A stretch of 64,000 bases of DNA from Flavobacteriaceae bacterium LSUCC0859 (lineage in GTDB: Bacteria > Bacteroidota > Bacteroidia > Flavobacteriales > Flavobacteriaceae): assembly GCA_022239325.1 (NCBI GenBank), contig JAKOGP010000006.1, positions 111,290 to 175,289 of the forward strand, read 5' to 3'. The notes below the pieces were generated by a model, which searched no databases, was not told where the DNA came from, and saw only the letters and a list, made by a program, of their open reading frames with translations. Positions 18,670-27,022 of this stretch are shown piece after piece. The position numbers were made by a program, and so were the translations under genes. Position 1 is the first letter of the stretch. Every line of letters begins with the position of its first letter.

Positions 18670-19149
18670 CTACAGGGGCGATTTGTTTTGCCCTTCTTTT
18701 TTCTGACGTTGTTCATTTTTGTTTTTGCGGTATAAACTCATCAAGTGTCTTCTAAAGCCTTCCTCTACATGAACCAGTGCCAAAGCCTTTTTTGCTGGCA
18801 AAACACCTTGGAGGGATTTGTACATCTTTTGAAGTGAGGCTTCTTCACGGCTTTTTCTGTTGAGGTATTCTGAGAGTTTATTTGCTGCCTCTTTTTCAGT
18901 GAGCTTGGCGGCTTTTAAAATGCGATGGTTCATGTTTTTGCGCATATATTGGTACATGTCTATTTGTACCGCCTCGTGCAGATTATAAATGGGCCAAAAT
19001 TGGGTTGCTTCCTCAGGGGTTAAGGATAAGTGCTCTGTAAAGTAAGCTACTTTAAGGGTCTTTATTTGGTCTAAATCTTCTTTGGTTTGGGCAAAACTTA
19101 GAGCTAGGGCTAATAGGCTAAAAAGCCATGTCAGTACAACTTTAATCAT
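18670..19149 (-). CDS. small secreted helical protein, candidate sensor of the ECF sigma module
   Basis: A 159-residue protein with a signal peptide (cleaved near SFAQ, residue 21) and a helical, Lys/Glu-rich body. The segment LSLTPEEATQFWPIYN resembles Spy/CpxP-like periplasmic proteins and the proteins annotated in flavobacteria as 'sensor of ECF-type sigma factor'. Its start overlaps the upstream anti-sigma-like gene by 8 bases (ATGATTAA), which implies translational coupling. It is the last gene of the sigma / anti-sigma-like / sensor set. The signal it might sense is not visible from sequence. Confidence 0.65.
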   Translation of the reverse strand: MIKVVLTWLFSLLALALSFAQTKEDLDQIKTLKVAYFTEHLSLTPEEATQFWPIYNLHEAVQIDMYQYMRKNMNHRILKAAKLTEKEAANKLSEYLNRKSREEASLQKMYKSLQGVLPAKKALALVHVEEGFRRHLMSLYRKNKNEQRQKKEGQNKSPL

Positions 19150-19645
19150 TGTTTGTAGTATTTAGTTCTATGGTTTCTAAGGGGTGTATTTGAGATTCTA
19201 AGTAAGAAGTAACACTCTCACTAAGCGGCTGGTCTGTTAGTAGGTCTGAACTTTCTATGGAGACAAAGGCAGCCATGTCATAAGGAGTTAATGCGTCTGT
19301 TGCGTAATCCCAATAGCTATCTATAGCACTTGTAGCTACAGCGTTTTCATTGGAAGATTTGTTTTCTGTGTTCCAAAAGGGCCAAGTGAATAACGTCACT
19401 AAAACAGCTGCTGCAGCCCAGCCACTGAATTTTTTATACAGGGGTATTACGGGGCTTGGAGTAGGTGCTATTTTAACTTTAAAACTTTCAAAATATCCGG
19501 ACGGAACCTCAAAAGGTGCTTGGAGGTGTTTTTTGGAAAAATTTCTTTTGGTGTTATCTAAGGCAGTAGGCAGCTGTACCTCAAAGCGGTCCAGGTAGCC
19601 GGAGGGAACTTTAAAAGGATTTGACGGTTTTGGTACTGCTTTCAT
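19142..19645 (-). CDS. probable anti-sigma-like membrane protein with duplicated PSGY motif
   Basis: A 167-residue protein with one membrane segment at about 70-90 (FSGWAAAAVLVTLFTWPFW). The cytoplasmic N-terminal part carries two copies of the same motif, PFKVPSGYLDRFEV (10-23) and PFEVPSGYFESFKV (44-57), 34 residues apart. The C-terminal ~75 residues would be periplasmic. It lies between an ECF sigma gene and a sensor-like gene and overlaps the latter. Topology and position are those of an anti-sigma factor, but no ZAS/FecR domain is recognisable, so the role is inferred from context. Confidence 0.6.
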   Translation of the reverse strand: MKAVPKPSNPFKVPSGYLDRFEVQLPTALDNTKRNFSKKHLQAPFEVPSGYFESFKVKIAPTPSPVIPLYKKFSGWAAAAVLVTLFTWPFWNTENKSSNENAVATSAIDSYWDYATDALTPYDMAAFVSIESSDLLTDQPLSESVTSYLESQIHPLETIELNTTNND

Positions 19646-19675
19646 AGAAATTAGACGTGTTTTGTGTAAAAAGGT

Positions 19676-20218
19676 TTAATTATTTTCTAAGTATTTTTTT
19701 ATTTTTTGTAGTGCCAAATGATAAGAAGCCTTTAGTGCTCCCTGGGAGGTTTCTAAAATATCAGACATTTTTTCATAGGACATTTCTTCATAGTAGCGCA
19801 TATTGAACACTAATTTTTGCTTTTCGGGGAGCGTGGCAATAGCTTTTTGAAGGGCCAGGGCTATTTGGTCTCCGTCAAAATACACATCGGCCGGTAGGCC
19901 TTCTAATTGTTGTGCTTGAAATTCACTCATATTTAAGCCTCCTTTTTTAGCTTCTGACTTCAAATAGCTAAGGGCCTCGTTGGTGGCAATTCTATACATC
20001 CAAGAATAGAGCGCAGAATCTCCTTTAAAATTTTGAATGTAGCTGTGCACTTTTATAAAGGTGTTTTGGAGCACGTCGTCGGCAAAGTCGTGTTGTAAAA
20101 CAATACGGCGTATGTGCCAATACAACCTTTCTTTGTAGGTGTCTACAAGAAGGCTAAAAGCTTTGTCCCTAGTGGCGGGTACTTGAAGCTCCGCAATAAG
20201 TTGTTCCTCTGCAATCAA
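19676..20218 (-). CDS. ECF-type RNA polymerase sigma factor
   Basis: A 180-residue sigma-70-family protein with sigma2 (HDFADDVLQNTFIKVHSYI, then YSWMYRIATNEALSYLKS) and sigma4 (LPEKQKLVFNMRYYEEMSYE, then an HTH in MSDILETSQGALKASYHLAL). No region 1.1 or 3 is present, as expected for ECF. The start is TTG at 20218: no other start codon lies in frame back to an upstream TAA. A 7-bp hairpin ends immediately before it. It is followed by the anti-sigma-like and sensor-like genes, and preceded by an ABC exporter gene 51 bases upstream. Confidence 0.88.
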   Translation of the reverse strand: MIAEEQLIAELQVPATRDKAFSLLVDTYKERLYWHIRRIVLQHDFADDVLQNTFIKVHSYIQNFKGDSALYSWMYRIATNEALSYLKSEAKKGGLNMSEFQAQQLEGLPADVYFDGDQIALALQKAIATLPEKQKLVFNMRYYEEMSYEKMSDILETSQGALKASYHLALQKIKKYLENN

Positions 20219-20221
20219 AGA

Positions 20222-20243
20222 AGGGTCTTTTTCATTAGACCCT
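20222..20243 (-). other. hairpin directly upstream of the sigma-factor TTG start
   Basis: Perfect 7-bp stem agggtct / agaccct with an 8-base loop, three bases from the TTG start codon on the minus strand. There is no T-run after it on that strand, so it is unlikely to be a terminator. It could mask the initiation region of the sigma-factor mRNA. Confidence 0.5.
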
Positions 20244-20269
20244 AAAAGTACTTAAAAGTTTAATGCCTC

Positions 20270-22096
20270 CTAAGAATTTAGGTCTTGGAGGTGTACCAGA
20301 TTGTGGTAATTTCCTTTCAGCTTTAAGAGTTCTTGGTGGCTTCCTTGCTCTACTATTTGCCCGTCTTTCAGGACCACTATCAGATCTGCGTGTTGTATGG
20401 TTGAGAGCCTGTGGGCAATGATCACAGAAGTTCTGTTTTTCATGAGTTTTTCTAGGGCGTCTTGAACTAATTTTTCACTTTCTGTGTCTAGGGCAGAGGT
20501 GGCCTCATCTAAAATCATAATGGGTGGGTTCTTTAAGATGGCTCTGGCTATAGCTAAGCGCTGTTTTTGTCCCCCTGAGAGTTTGTTTCCGCCATCCCCT
20601 ATATGGGTTTGATACCCCTGCGGTTGCTGGAGTATGAATTCGTGTGCATTGGCTATTTTGGCAGCTTCTACAATAGCAGTCTCTGGTGCCATTGGGTCTC
20701 CCAAGGCTATGTTGTTGTATATGCTATCATTAAATAGAATGGGGTCTTGTGACACCAAACCCATGAGTTGCCTTAAGGACCGCTGCTTTATCTCTCTAAT
20801 GTCTGTTTGGTCTATTTCTACAGCACCTTCAGAGACTTCATAGAAACGACTAATGAGGTTGGCTAGGGTACTTTTCCCACTGCCTGATTGCCCCACCAAA
20901 GCCACAGTTTTTCCTTTCTCTATGTGTAAGCTTAAGTTTTTTATGACGTCTTGGTCCTGATATTTAAAGGAGACGTTTTTAAAATTTATGGACTGACTAA
21001 AGTCTTGGATGTCTATGGCATTTTTGGCCTCAGGAATGTTGTTTTTGGTTTCTAAAATTTCTAATACCCGCTCTGCGGCTGCATTTCCTTTTTTTACCCC
21101 ATAAGAGGCTTTGCTCATGGCTTTTGCCGGCGTGAGAATTTGATAGGCCAAGGACATATAGGTAATAAAGAGCTCTGGTTTAAGGGATTGTTCTACCAAG
21201 ACCATCTGCCCGCCATACCACAATAGAATTCCTATGACTGCTATGCCCAGGAATTCAGAGGAAGGTGAGGCTAAGTTTTGACGGTTTAGGAGTTTGTTTG
21301 AAAAATCAAAAAAGCGCTGGGTAGAGTCTTTGAACTTTTGCCCAAATACAGATTCTGCGTTAAACCCTTTAATAATTTTTAAGCCTCCGAGGCTTTCCTC
21401 TAAAATGGATAAAAATTGCCCCTGTTCTTTTTGAACCGCGTCTGATTGTCTCTTGAGTGATTTGCCTAAAAGGGAGATTAAAAAACCAGCCAGGGGGAGG
21501 AAGATAAAAACAAAGGCCGTTAGTTTTGGACTCAAGACCAGCATGGCAGTAATGGTAAATAGAATAGTGAGCGGTTCTCTGACCACCAATTCTAAAATAG
21601 ATAAAAAAGAGTGTTGTATTTCTAGAACGTCTGAGGTAATTCTCGCCAAACTATCTCCTTTTCTCTTTTCCGAATAGTAACTTAGGGGGAGAGATATGCT
21701 TTTGTCATACAGGGCATTCCTCAGATCCTTAAGGACCCCATTTCTCAAAAAGGTAATAAAGTACATGGCCAGATAGCCAAATAAATTTTTCAAGAAAAAC
21801 ATGCCAATAATGAGTCCTACCATGAAAATTAAGGCCCTGCCTTCTCCCTGCGCAGATTGTTGGGTTACAAAGTAATTTAAGTAAGCCTCTACGTAGGTTT
21901 TTATCTCGGAAACTCCCTCCCAAATGGGCGCCTGCTCTAGGGGAGCTGTCTGCTTAAATAAGACAGAGAGCATGGGAAAAAGGGAAATCATAGCTAGGGT
22001 GCCAAAAAGGGCATAAAAAACATTGGCTATTACGTTTAGCAACGCGTATGCTTTATAGGGTTTGGCAAAGACTAATATTTTCTTGAAATACTCCAA
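20270..22096 (-). CDS. ABC exporter, fused membrane and ATPase domains (MsbA-like)
   Basis: A 608-residue half-transporter that would work as a homodimer in the inner membrane. The N-terminal ~330 residues form the six-helix exporter domain. The ATPase domain shows Walker A GQSGSGKST, the signature LSGGQKQRLAIARA, Walker B PIMILDEATSALD and the switch His in IIAHRLSTI. The start is TTG, three bases after the phosphohexomutase stop (TAA ATA TTG), so it is translationally coupled. The substrate could be lipid A or another lipid-linked product; MsbA-like function is an inference from family and from the neighbouring glycosyltransferase and sugar-phosphate mutase. Confidence 0.88.
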   Translation of the reverse strand: MEYFKKILVFAKPYKAYALLNVIANVFYALFGTLAMISLFPMLSVLFKQTAPLEQAPIWEGVSEIKTYVEAYLNYFVTQQSAQGEGRALIFMVGLIIGMFFLKNLFGYLAMYFITFLRNGVLKDLRNALYDKSISLPLSYYSEKRKGDSLARITSDVLEIQHSFLSILELVVREPLTILFTITAMLVLSPKLTAFVFIFLPLAGFLISLLGKSLKRQSDAVQKEQGQFLSILEESLGGLKIIKGFNAESVFGQKFKDSTQRFFDFSNKLLNRQNLASPSSEFLGIAVIGILLWYGGQMVLVEQSLKPELFITYMSLAYQILTPAKAMSKASYGVKKGNAAAERVLEILETKNNIPEAKNAIDIQDFSQSINFKNVSFKYQDQDVIKNLSLHIEKGKTVALVGQSGSGKSTLANLISRFYEVSEGAVEIDQTDIREIKQRSLRQLMGLVSQDPILFNDSIYNNIALGDPMAPETAIVEAAKIANAHEFILQQPQGYQTHIGDGGNKLSGGQKQRLAIARAILKNPPIMILDEATSALDTESEKLVQDALEKLMKNRTSVIIAHRLSTIQHADLIVVLKDGQIVEQGSHQELLKLKGNYHNLVHLQDLNS

Positions 22097-22099
22097 TAT

Positions 22100-23812
22100 T
22101 TAGATGTTTATATCTTGAATGATGGCTTGAATTTTTTGGTCTAATTGGGTCTTGACCTCCGGATAAGAGGCTGCTTTTTCCAAAGGACTGTTTACACTGA
22201 TGTAAAATTTTATTTTTGGTTCCGTTCCTGAGGGTCTTGCCGCCATTACAGATCCTTGAGCGGTTTTGTAGAGGAGTACATTAGACTTGGGTAAATCTAT
22301 GGTTTTCGTGTGACCACTAGGCCTATGGGTAGCCAAACTACTTTGATAGTCAAACACCCAAATAACTTCTTCTCCAGCCAGAGTGTCTAGAGGTTTTTCT
22401 CTTAGAGATTTCATTTTGTTTTGAATCTGAAGTCCCCCTTGCTTTCCTTTTTTGGTCACTGCCACCAAGTGTTCTTGGTAACATCCGTATGTCTGATAAA
22501 GGTCTAAAAGTGTGTCAAAAAGACGCTTGCCTTTTTCTTTGGCATAGGCTGCCATTTCACAAGCCAGTAAGCTGGCAGTCACAGCGTCCTTATCTCTAAC
22601 AAAGTCTCCCACCATATAACCAAAGCTCTCTTCTCCTCCTCCTATGAAATGTTGGTTTGGATGTTTTTTTATAGCGTCTGCAATCCATTTAAAACCAGTA
22701 AGTGTGGTTTTACATTCCACCCCATAGTCTTCTGCCATAACTTGCATGAGTGGGGTAGACACTATGGTAGAGGCAATAAAATCTGTTTCATTTAATCCCT
22801 CTTGCTTGCGTTTCTCTAGCAAGAAGGCAGTCATAAGAACCATACATTGGTTTCCGTTCAGCAGCTCAAGATCTCCATGGAGATTCCTTACTGCTACGCC
22901 CAGGCGGTCCGAGTCTGGGTCTGTTCCAATTACAATGTCTGCACCTATAACTTCTCCCTGTTCTAAAGCCATGGCTAGGGCTTCAGGTTCTTCTGGGTTG
23001 GGAGAGGCCACGGTTGGGAAATCTCCATCTGGGGTGGCTTGTTCCTGTACAATATGTACTTGGGTATAGCCCGCTTTTTCTAAAACTGCTGGGATAGCGG
23101 TAATAGAAGTTCCGTGTAGGGGGGTAAAAACAACCTTCAGAGATTCTTTGTTTGGTGCATTAAAGTTTGCTTGAGCACAACTTTGGTCTATAAATGCTTG
23201 ATCTACACTTTCTGGGACCTCAATAATAAGTTCTGGACGTGCTTTAAACAAAATGTCTTTAAAGCCAATGCTGTTAATTTCATGGATAATTTCCTTATCC
23301 TCCGGAGGTACAATTTGTCCGCCGTCTGTCCAGTATACCTTGTATCCATTGTATTCTGGAGGATTGTGTGAGGCTGTGAGTACAATACCTGCTTGGCAAC
23401 CCAAATACTTGACACTAAAAGATAAGGCAGGAGTGCTGCGTAGGGATGGAAATAAATGAACTTGTATGTCATTTGCAGAAAATACATGAGCTACTGTTTG
23501 CGCCAAACTATCGCTTTGGTGTCTGCAGTCGTAGGCTATGGCTACAGATAGATCTTGGCCGGGGTATTTTTTTTTAAGGTAGTTGGCTATGCCCTGAGAA
23601 TTTCTGCCCAAGGTATAGGTATTAATTCGGTTGGGACCTACCCCCATGAGCCCTCTCATACCTCCAGTACCAAACTCTAGATCTTTGTAAAAAGCGTCTT
23701 CTAAACTTTTGGGATCTTTGCTAAGGGCTTTTACCTGCTCAATGGTAGAAGGGTCAAAAAAGTCTGATTGCCAGAGTCTGAGTTCTTCTTGTATGTCTTT
23801 ATTTGCTTGCAT
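22100..23812 (-). CDS. phospho-sugar mutase (phosphoglucomutase/phosphomannomutase type)
   Basis: A 570-residue alpha-D-phosphohexomutase that interconverts hexose 1- and 6-phosphates via a phosphoserine. Four domain signatures are present: the active-site serine loop LTASHNPPEYNGYK, the Mg-binding DPDSDRLGV, the sugar-binding GGGEESFGYM, and the phosphate-binding RPSGTEPKIKFY near the C-terminus. Length fits the long PGM2-like branch common in Bacteroidota. It lies 14 bases after the glycosyltransferase gene and is coupled to the ABC exporter. Glucose or mannose preference cannot be read from sequence. Confidence 0.9.
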   Translation of the reverse strand: MQANKDIQEELRLWQSDFFDPSTIEQVKALSKDPKSLEDAFYKDLEFGTGGMRGLMGVGPNRINTYTLGRNSQGIANYLKKKYPGQDLSVAIAYDCRHQSDSLAQTVAHVFSANDIQVHLFPSLRSTPALSFSVKYLGCQAGIVLTASHNPPEYNGYKVYWTDGGQIVPPEDKEIIHEINSIGFKDILFKARPELIIEVPESVDQAFIDQSCAQANFNAPNKESLKVVFTPLHGTSITAIPAVLEKAGYTQVHIVQEQATPDGDFPTVASPNPEEPEALAMALEQGEVIGADIVIGTDPDSDRLGVAVRNLHGDLELLNGNQCMVLMTAFLLEKRKQEGLNETDFIASTIVSTPLMQVMAEDYGVECKTTLTGFKWIADAIKKHPNQHFIGGGEESFGYMVGDFVRDKDAVTASLLACEMAAYAKEKGKRLFDTLLDLYQTYGCYQEHLVAVTKKGKQGGLQIQNKMKSLREKPLDTLAGEEVIWVFDYQSSLATHRPSGHTKTIDLPKSNVLLYKTAQGSVMAARPSGTEPKIKFYISVNSPLEKAASYPEVKTQLDQKIQAIIQDINI

Positions 23813-23826
23813 TTGGGCTAATCCTT

Positions 23827-24786
23827 TTAGGCTGGAGTATCTTTGCTATGTAGGGTTTCCTTTACCTTATAATGGGGGGTGTCTTTTCGCTGTCTAATGA
23901 TTATTTCCCCTAAAAAGCCTGCTAAAAACAATTGAGTTCCTAGAATCATTGCTGTGAGTGAGATATAAAACTCAGGCCGGTAGGCAATGAGTCTCCCGCT
24001 GGTGTGGTAAAAGAGTTTGTCTATGCCCAAATAAGCCGCAAATCCAAAACCAATAAAAAACATAAGTACGCCCCAGGCACCAAATAAGTGCATGGGCCTT
24101 TTTCCAAAAGTAGACAAAAACCACAGGGTAATTAAGTCTAAAAATCCGTTAATAAACCTACTCATACCAAATTTTGTTTTTCCGTACTTCCTTGCTTTGT
24201 GTTGTACTATTTGTTCTCCTATTTTGTGAAAGCCCGCATGTTTTGCTAACACAGGAATATATCTGTGCATTTCTCCTGACACCTCAATGCTTTTAACCAC
24301 TTCTAATTTGTAGGCCTTAAGCCCGCAATTAAAGTCGTGTAGTTTTAAACCCGAAGATTTCCTCGCAGCCCAATTGAAGAGCTTAGAGGGTATGTTTTTA
24401 GCCAAAAGGGCGTCATAGCGTTTCTTTTTCCAACCAGAAACTAAATCTTCTCCATTTACAATGCGATGGTACATGGCTGGGATTTCCTCAGGAGAATCTT
24501 GAAGGTCTGCGTCCATGGTAATGACTACAGGGGCTTGAACAGCTTTAAAACCTGCGTGAAGTGCCTGAGATTTCCCATAATTCTGAGAAAAACGAATACC
24601 TTTTACCTCACTGTGTTGTTGAGCCAAAGTGCTTATGACTTCCCAAGAGCCGTCTGTGCTTCCGTCATCTATGAAAAATACTTCAAATAAAAAATGATTG
24701 GACTGCATGGTTTTTGCAATCCAATCATAAAGTTCTTTTATGGACTCTTCCTCATTTAAAAGAGGAATCACAACAGAAATATGCAT
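23827..24786 (-). CDS. family 2 glycosyltransferase with C-terminal membrane helices
   Basis: A 319-residue GT2 protein of the dolichol-phosphate-mannose-synthase / GtrB type. The N-terminal GT-A domain starts with ISVVIPLLNEEESIKELYDW and has the metal-binding ITMDADLQDSPEE and the acceptor-region motif SGWKKKRYD. Two hydrophobic segments follow near 230-260 and 275-305. Such enzymes move a sugar from a nucleotide donor to a lipid carrier at the cytoplasmic face. It heads a likely transcript with the phosphohexomutase and exporter, 43 bases downstream of a DUF4199 gene. Confidence 0.88.
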   Translation of the reverse strand: MHISVVIPLLNEEESIKELYDWIAKTMQSNHFLFEVFFIDDGSTDGSWEVISTLAQQHSEVKGIRFSQNYGKSQALHAGFKAVQAPVVITMDADLQDSPEEIPAMYHRIVNGEDLVSGWKKKRYDALLAKNIPSKLFNWAARKSSGLKLHDFNCGLKAYKLEVVKSIEVSGEMHRYIPVLAKHAGFHKIGEQIVQHKARKYGKTKFGMSRFINGFLDLITLWFLSTFGKRPMHLFGAWGVLMFFIGFGFAAYLGIDKLFYHTSGRLIAYRPEFYISLTAMILGTQLFLAGFLGEIIIRQRKDTPHYKVKETLHSKDTPA

Positions 24787-24829
24787 GTTTGTACTTCAGC
24801 TATTAATTTTTCAAAAGTACAATTAAAAA

Positions 24830-25345
24830 TTATGCCTGTGCGTCTTTCTTGAAGATTAGACCACCTACAAGACCTATTACAAGGCCCAAAAGTGCATTGA
24901 CAATTAAAATTACAGGATAGCCCACCCAAAAGAAATTAGCAGTTTGCTCCCCAATCATGTCTAATTGCTCATTAGAAATAGTTGGATTGGCTTCAATCAT
25001 AGCTTCTCTTTGAATCTCCACAATATTGGCAATATAATCTGGTTCAATAAAGTTAGATAAGAGTACCAGAAATATAATACCTACAATTCCAGAAATTACA
25101 GCCCCACCCGTACCAATTTTAAGGCCTTGTTTTAGGGTAAGACTTCCGTTTTCTTTTCTAAAGTTAAAAATCCCCAAGAAAATGGCGCCCACCAAAGCGA
25201 CCACGCCAACGAGCTGCTGTCCGGAGTTCTGATCGTACAACATGTCTATGCTCATGAGCATAACAGAGTATAATACAGATACCACGCCAGCTATAGCGCC
25301 ATAAGTAAGTGCGAATTTTCCAATTTTTGGTGCATTTGTTTCCAT
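24830..25345 (-). CDS. DUF4199 domain membrane protein
   Basis: A 171-residue integral membrane protein with four hydrophobic segments (near 12-32, 43-60, 78-100 and 135-160). Gly-rich helices such as GTGGAVISGIVGIIFLVLL and LGLVIGLVGGLIF, with an acidic periplasmic loop between helices 3 and 4, match the DUF4199 family widespread in Bacteroidota. Function is unknown. Its position just upstream of a GT2 gene is common in flavobacteria, so a link to envelope glycan assembly is possible but unproven. Confidence 0.75.
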   Translation of the reverse strand: METNAPKIGKFALTYGAIAGVVSVLYSVMLMSIDMLYDQNSGQQLVGVVALVGAIFLGIFNFRKENGSLTLKQGLKIGTGGAVISGIVGIIFLVLLSNFIEPDYIANIVEIQREAMIEANPTISNEQLDMIGEQTANFFWVGYPVILIVNALLGLVIGLVGGLIFKKDAQA

Positions 25346-25448
25346 GTTTTATGTATTTAATTTGGTTATGATTAGTTAGTAAATGTAAATGCTTTTTTGT
25401 TACAGTTAAAATCTAGCTATTTTATTTTGTATTTTTACTATTATTAGA

Positions 25449-25478
25449 TTGTAAGTTTCAGAAATAGTATTAAATTTG
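25449..25478 (+). promoter_or_regulatory. rpmE promoter
   Basis: TTG at 25449-25451 and TAAATTTG at 25471-25478, separated by exactly 19 bases and followed by CAC. This is a full match to the Bacteroidota -33/-7 pattern, 40 bases before the ATG of the L31 gene. Confidence 0.8.
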
Positions 25479-25517
25479 CACTTCTAAAAATAGAAAGCGA
25501 ATATAAGTTTATATATC

Positions 25518-25769
25518 ATGAGAAAAGACATCCATCCAGAGAATTACAGATTGGTAGCATTCAAAGACATGTCTAACGACGACGTTTTTTTAGCTAAATC
25601 TGCTGCAGAAACAAAAGAAACTTTGGAAGTAGACGGGGTGGAGTACCCTGTAATAAAAATGGAAATTTCTAGAACCTCTCATCCGTTCTATACTGGTAAA
25701 GCTAAATTAGTAGACACCGCAGGACGTATTGACAAGTTCAAAAACAAATACGATAAGTTCAAGAAATAA
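25518..25769 (+). CDS. rpmE: 50S ribosomal protein L31 type B
   Basis: An 83-residue ribosomal protein with the N-terminus MRKDIHPENYR and the SRTSHPFYTGK core typical of L31. The length and the absence of the CxxC zinc ribbon make it the type B (zinc-independent, L31B) form. It is a large-subunit component that bridges to the small subunit. It has its own promoter and is followed by an intrinsic terminator, so it is a single-gene transcript. Confidence 0.95.
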   Translation: MRKDIHPENYRLVAFKDMSNDDVFLAKSAAETKETLEVDGVEYPVIKMEISRTSHPFYTGKAKLVDTAGRIDKFKNKYDKFKK

Positions 25770-25794
25770 TTTTCTTTTACTGAAAGATTCTAAG

Positions 25795-25830
25795 TCACGT
25801 TCTGTACCTTTCAGAGCGTGATTTTTTTTT
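25795..25830 (+). terminator. intrinsic terminator after rpmE
   Basis: A 10-bp stem with one G-T wobble (tcacgttctg 25795-25804 / cagagcgtga 25812-25821), followed by a run of T to about 25830. It lies 26 bases after the rpmE stop. Confidence 0.9.
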
Positions 25831-25845
25831 GGCGTAAATAGTACT

Positions 25846-27021
25846 ATGAATTATATTTTATTTGACGGACCCTTTAGAGACAACTTACTCCCTTTTACTT
25901 ATACCAGGCCGCTGGCCGACGTAGAGTGGGGTATTGGTTCTATAAGAGATAGTTGGGAGCGCGGCCTTGGTTGTGCCACAAGTAGCATTACTGAAGATTA
26001 TTTAAGTGAGAAGTACCCTGCGGTTTTCTTTGAGCAAAATACCTTTATTCATGCCGCTTATTTACCAACGCCCGAACTCTTGGAAGCTGTAAGCAAACTA
26101 ACTGAAGGTGAGGCTATTTTTAATGGAGATGACATAGTAGCTTTTTCTGGTTCTGAAGAAATGGAAGCCACCAATTTTGAACAATTTAAGCGCATGGAGC
26201 TAGACGCTCCTTTTTTGTTTATTAGGCAAACATGGGATTTGTTTTCAAAAAATGCAGCAGCTATAGCCTTAGATTTTGATCTGATTACTGCAGACAGAAA
26301 AAGCGAGCCCATTCCAGCGAGCGTTCAAACACAGGGGGGTTATCCCATTTTTATAGAGCCTGGAGCGCAACTGCATTTTTGCAGCCTCAATGCCACAGAG
26401 GGGCCTATTTATATTGGCAAAAATGCACAGATTATGGAAGGCAGTCTGGTGAGAGGGCCGTTTGCTCTAGGAGCATTTTCTATGTTAAAGATGGGCGCTA
26501 AAATTTACGGGGCCACATCTGTTGGTGCCTATTCAAAGGTTGGTGGAGAGCTTAATAATTCTATTGTTTTTTCTTATTCTAATAAAGGGCATGAAGGTTT
26601 TTTAGGAAATTCTGTGATAGGTTCTTGGTGCAATATAGGGGCAGACACCAATACCTCAAATATGAAAAACAGTTACGAGAAAGTACGCCTATGGGATTAC
26701 AGCCAGGAACGATTTGTACATACAGGACTTCAGTTTTGTGGCCTTATGATGGGAGATCACTCCAAGTGTGGTATTAATACAATGTTTAATACAGGTACTG
26801 TGGTGGGGGTATCAGCTAATGTTTTTGGAGCTGGGTTTGTCAAGAATTTTGTACCCAGTTTTAGCTGGGGTGGTATTCAAAATTCTCAAACCTTTACCTT
26901 TGAAAAAGCGATGCAAACTGCAGAGGCTGCGATGGCTAGAAAACAAGAAATCTTAGAGGAGGAGGACAGAGAAATTTTAATGGAGGTATTTAAATGTACT
27001 GCCAAATGGAGAAAAAATTAA
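25846..27021 (+). CDS. GlmU-family putative sugar nucleotidyltransferase
   Basis: A 391-residue protein with a degenerate nucleotidyltransferase N-terminal half (FDGPFRDNLLPFTYTRPLAD) and a C-terminal left-handed beta-helix with hexapeptide repeats (GPIYIGKNAQIMEGSLVRG, VGAYSKVGGELNNSIV, GSWCNIGADTNTS, VVGVSANVFGAGF). This layout is the 'GlmU family protein' of Bacteroidota, presumed to act on sugar-1-phosphates or UDP-sugars. The N-terminal GxGTRM-type loop of true GlmU is not seen, so uridylyltransferase activity is uncertain. mtaB starts one base after its stop, indicating an operon. Confidence 0.8.
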   Translation: MNYILFDGPFRDNLLPFTYTRPLADVEWGIGSIRDSWERGLGCATSSITEDYLSEKYPAVFFEQNTFIHAAYLPTPELLEAVSKLTEGEAIFNGDDIVAFSGSEEMEATNFEQFKRMELDAPFLFIRQTWDLFSKNAAAIALDFDLITADRKSEPIPASVQTQGGYPIFIEPGAQLHFCSLNATEGPIYIGKNAQIMEGSLVRGPFALGAFSMLKMGAKIYGATSVGAYSKVGGELNNSIVFSYSNKGHEGFLGNSVIGSWCNIGADTNTSNMKNSYEKVRLWDYSQERFVHTGLQFCGLMMGDHSKCGINTMFNTGTVVGVSANVFGAGFVKNFVPSFSWGGIQNSQTFTFEKAMQTAEAAMARKQEILEEEDREILMEVFKCTAKWRKN

Positions 27022-27022
27022 G

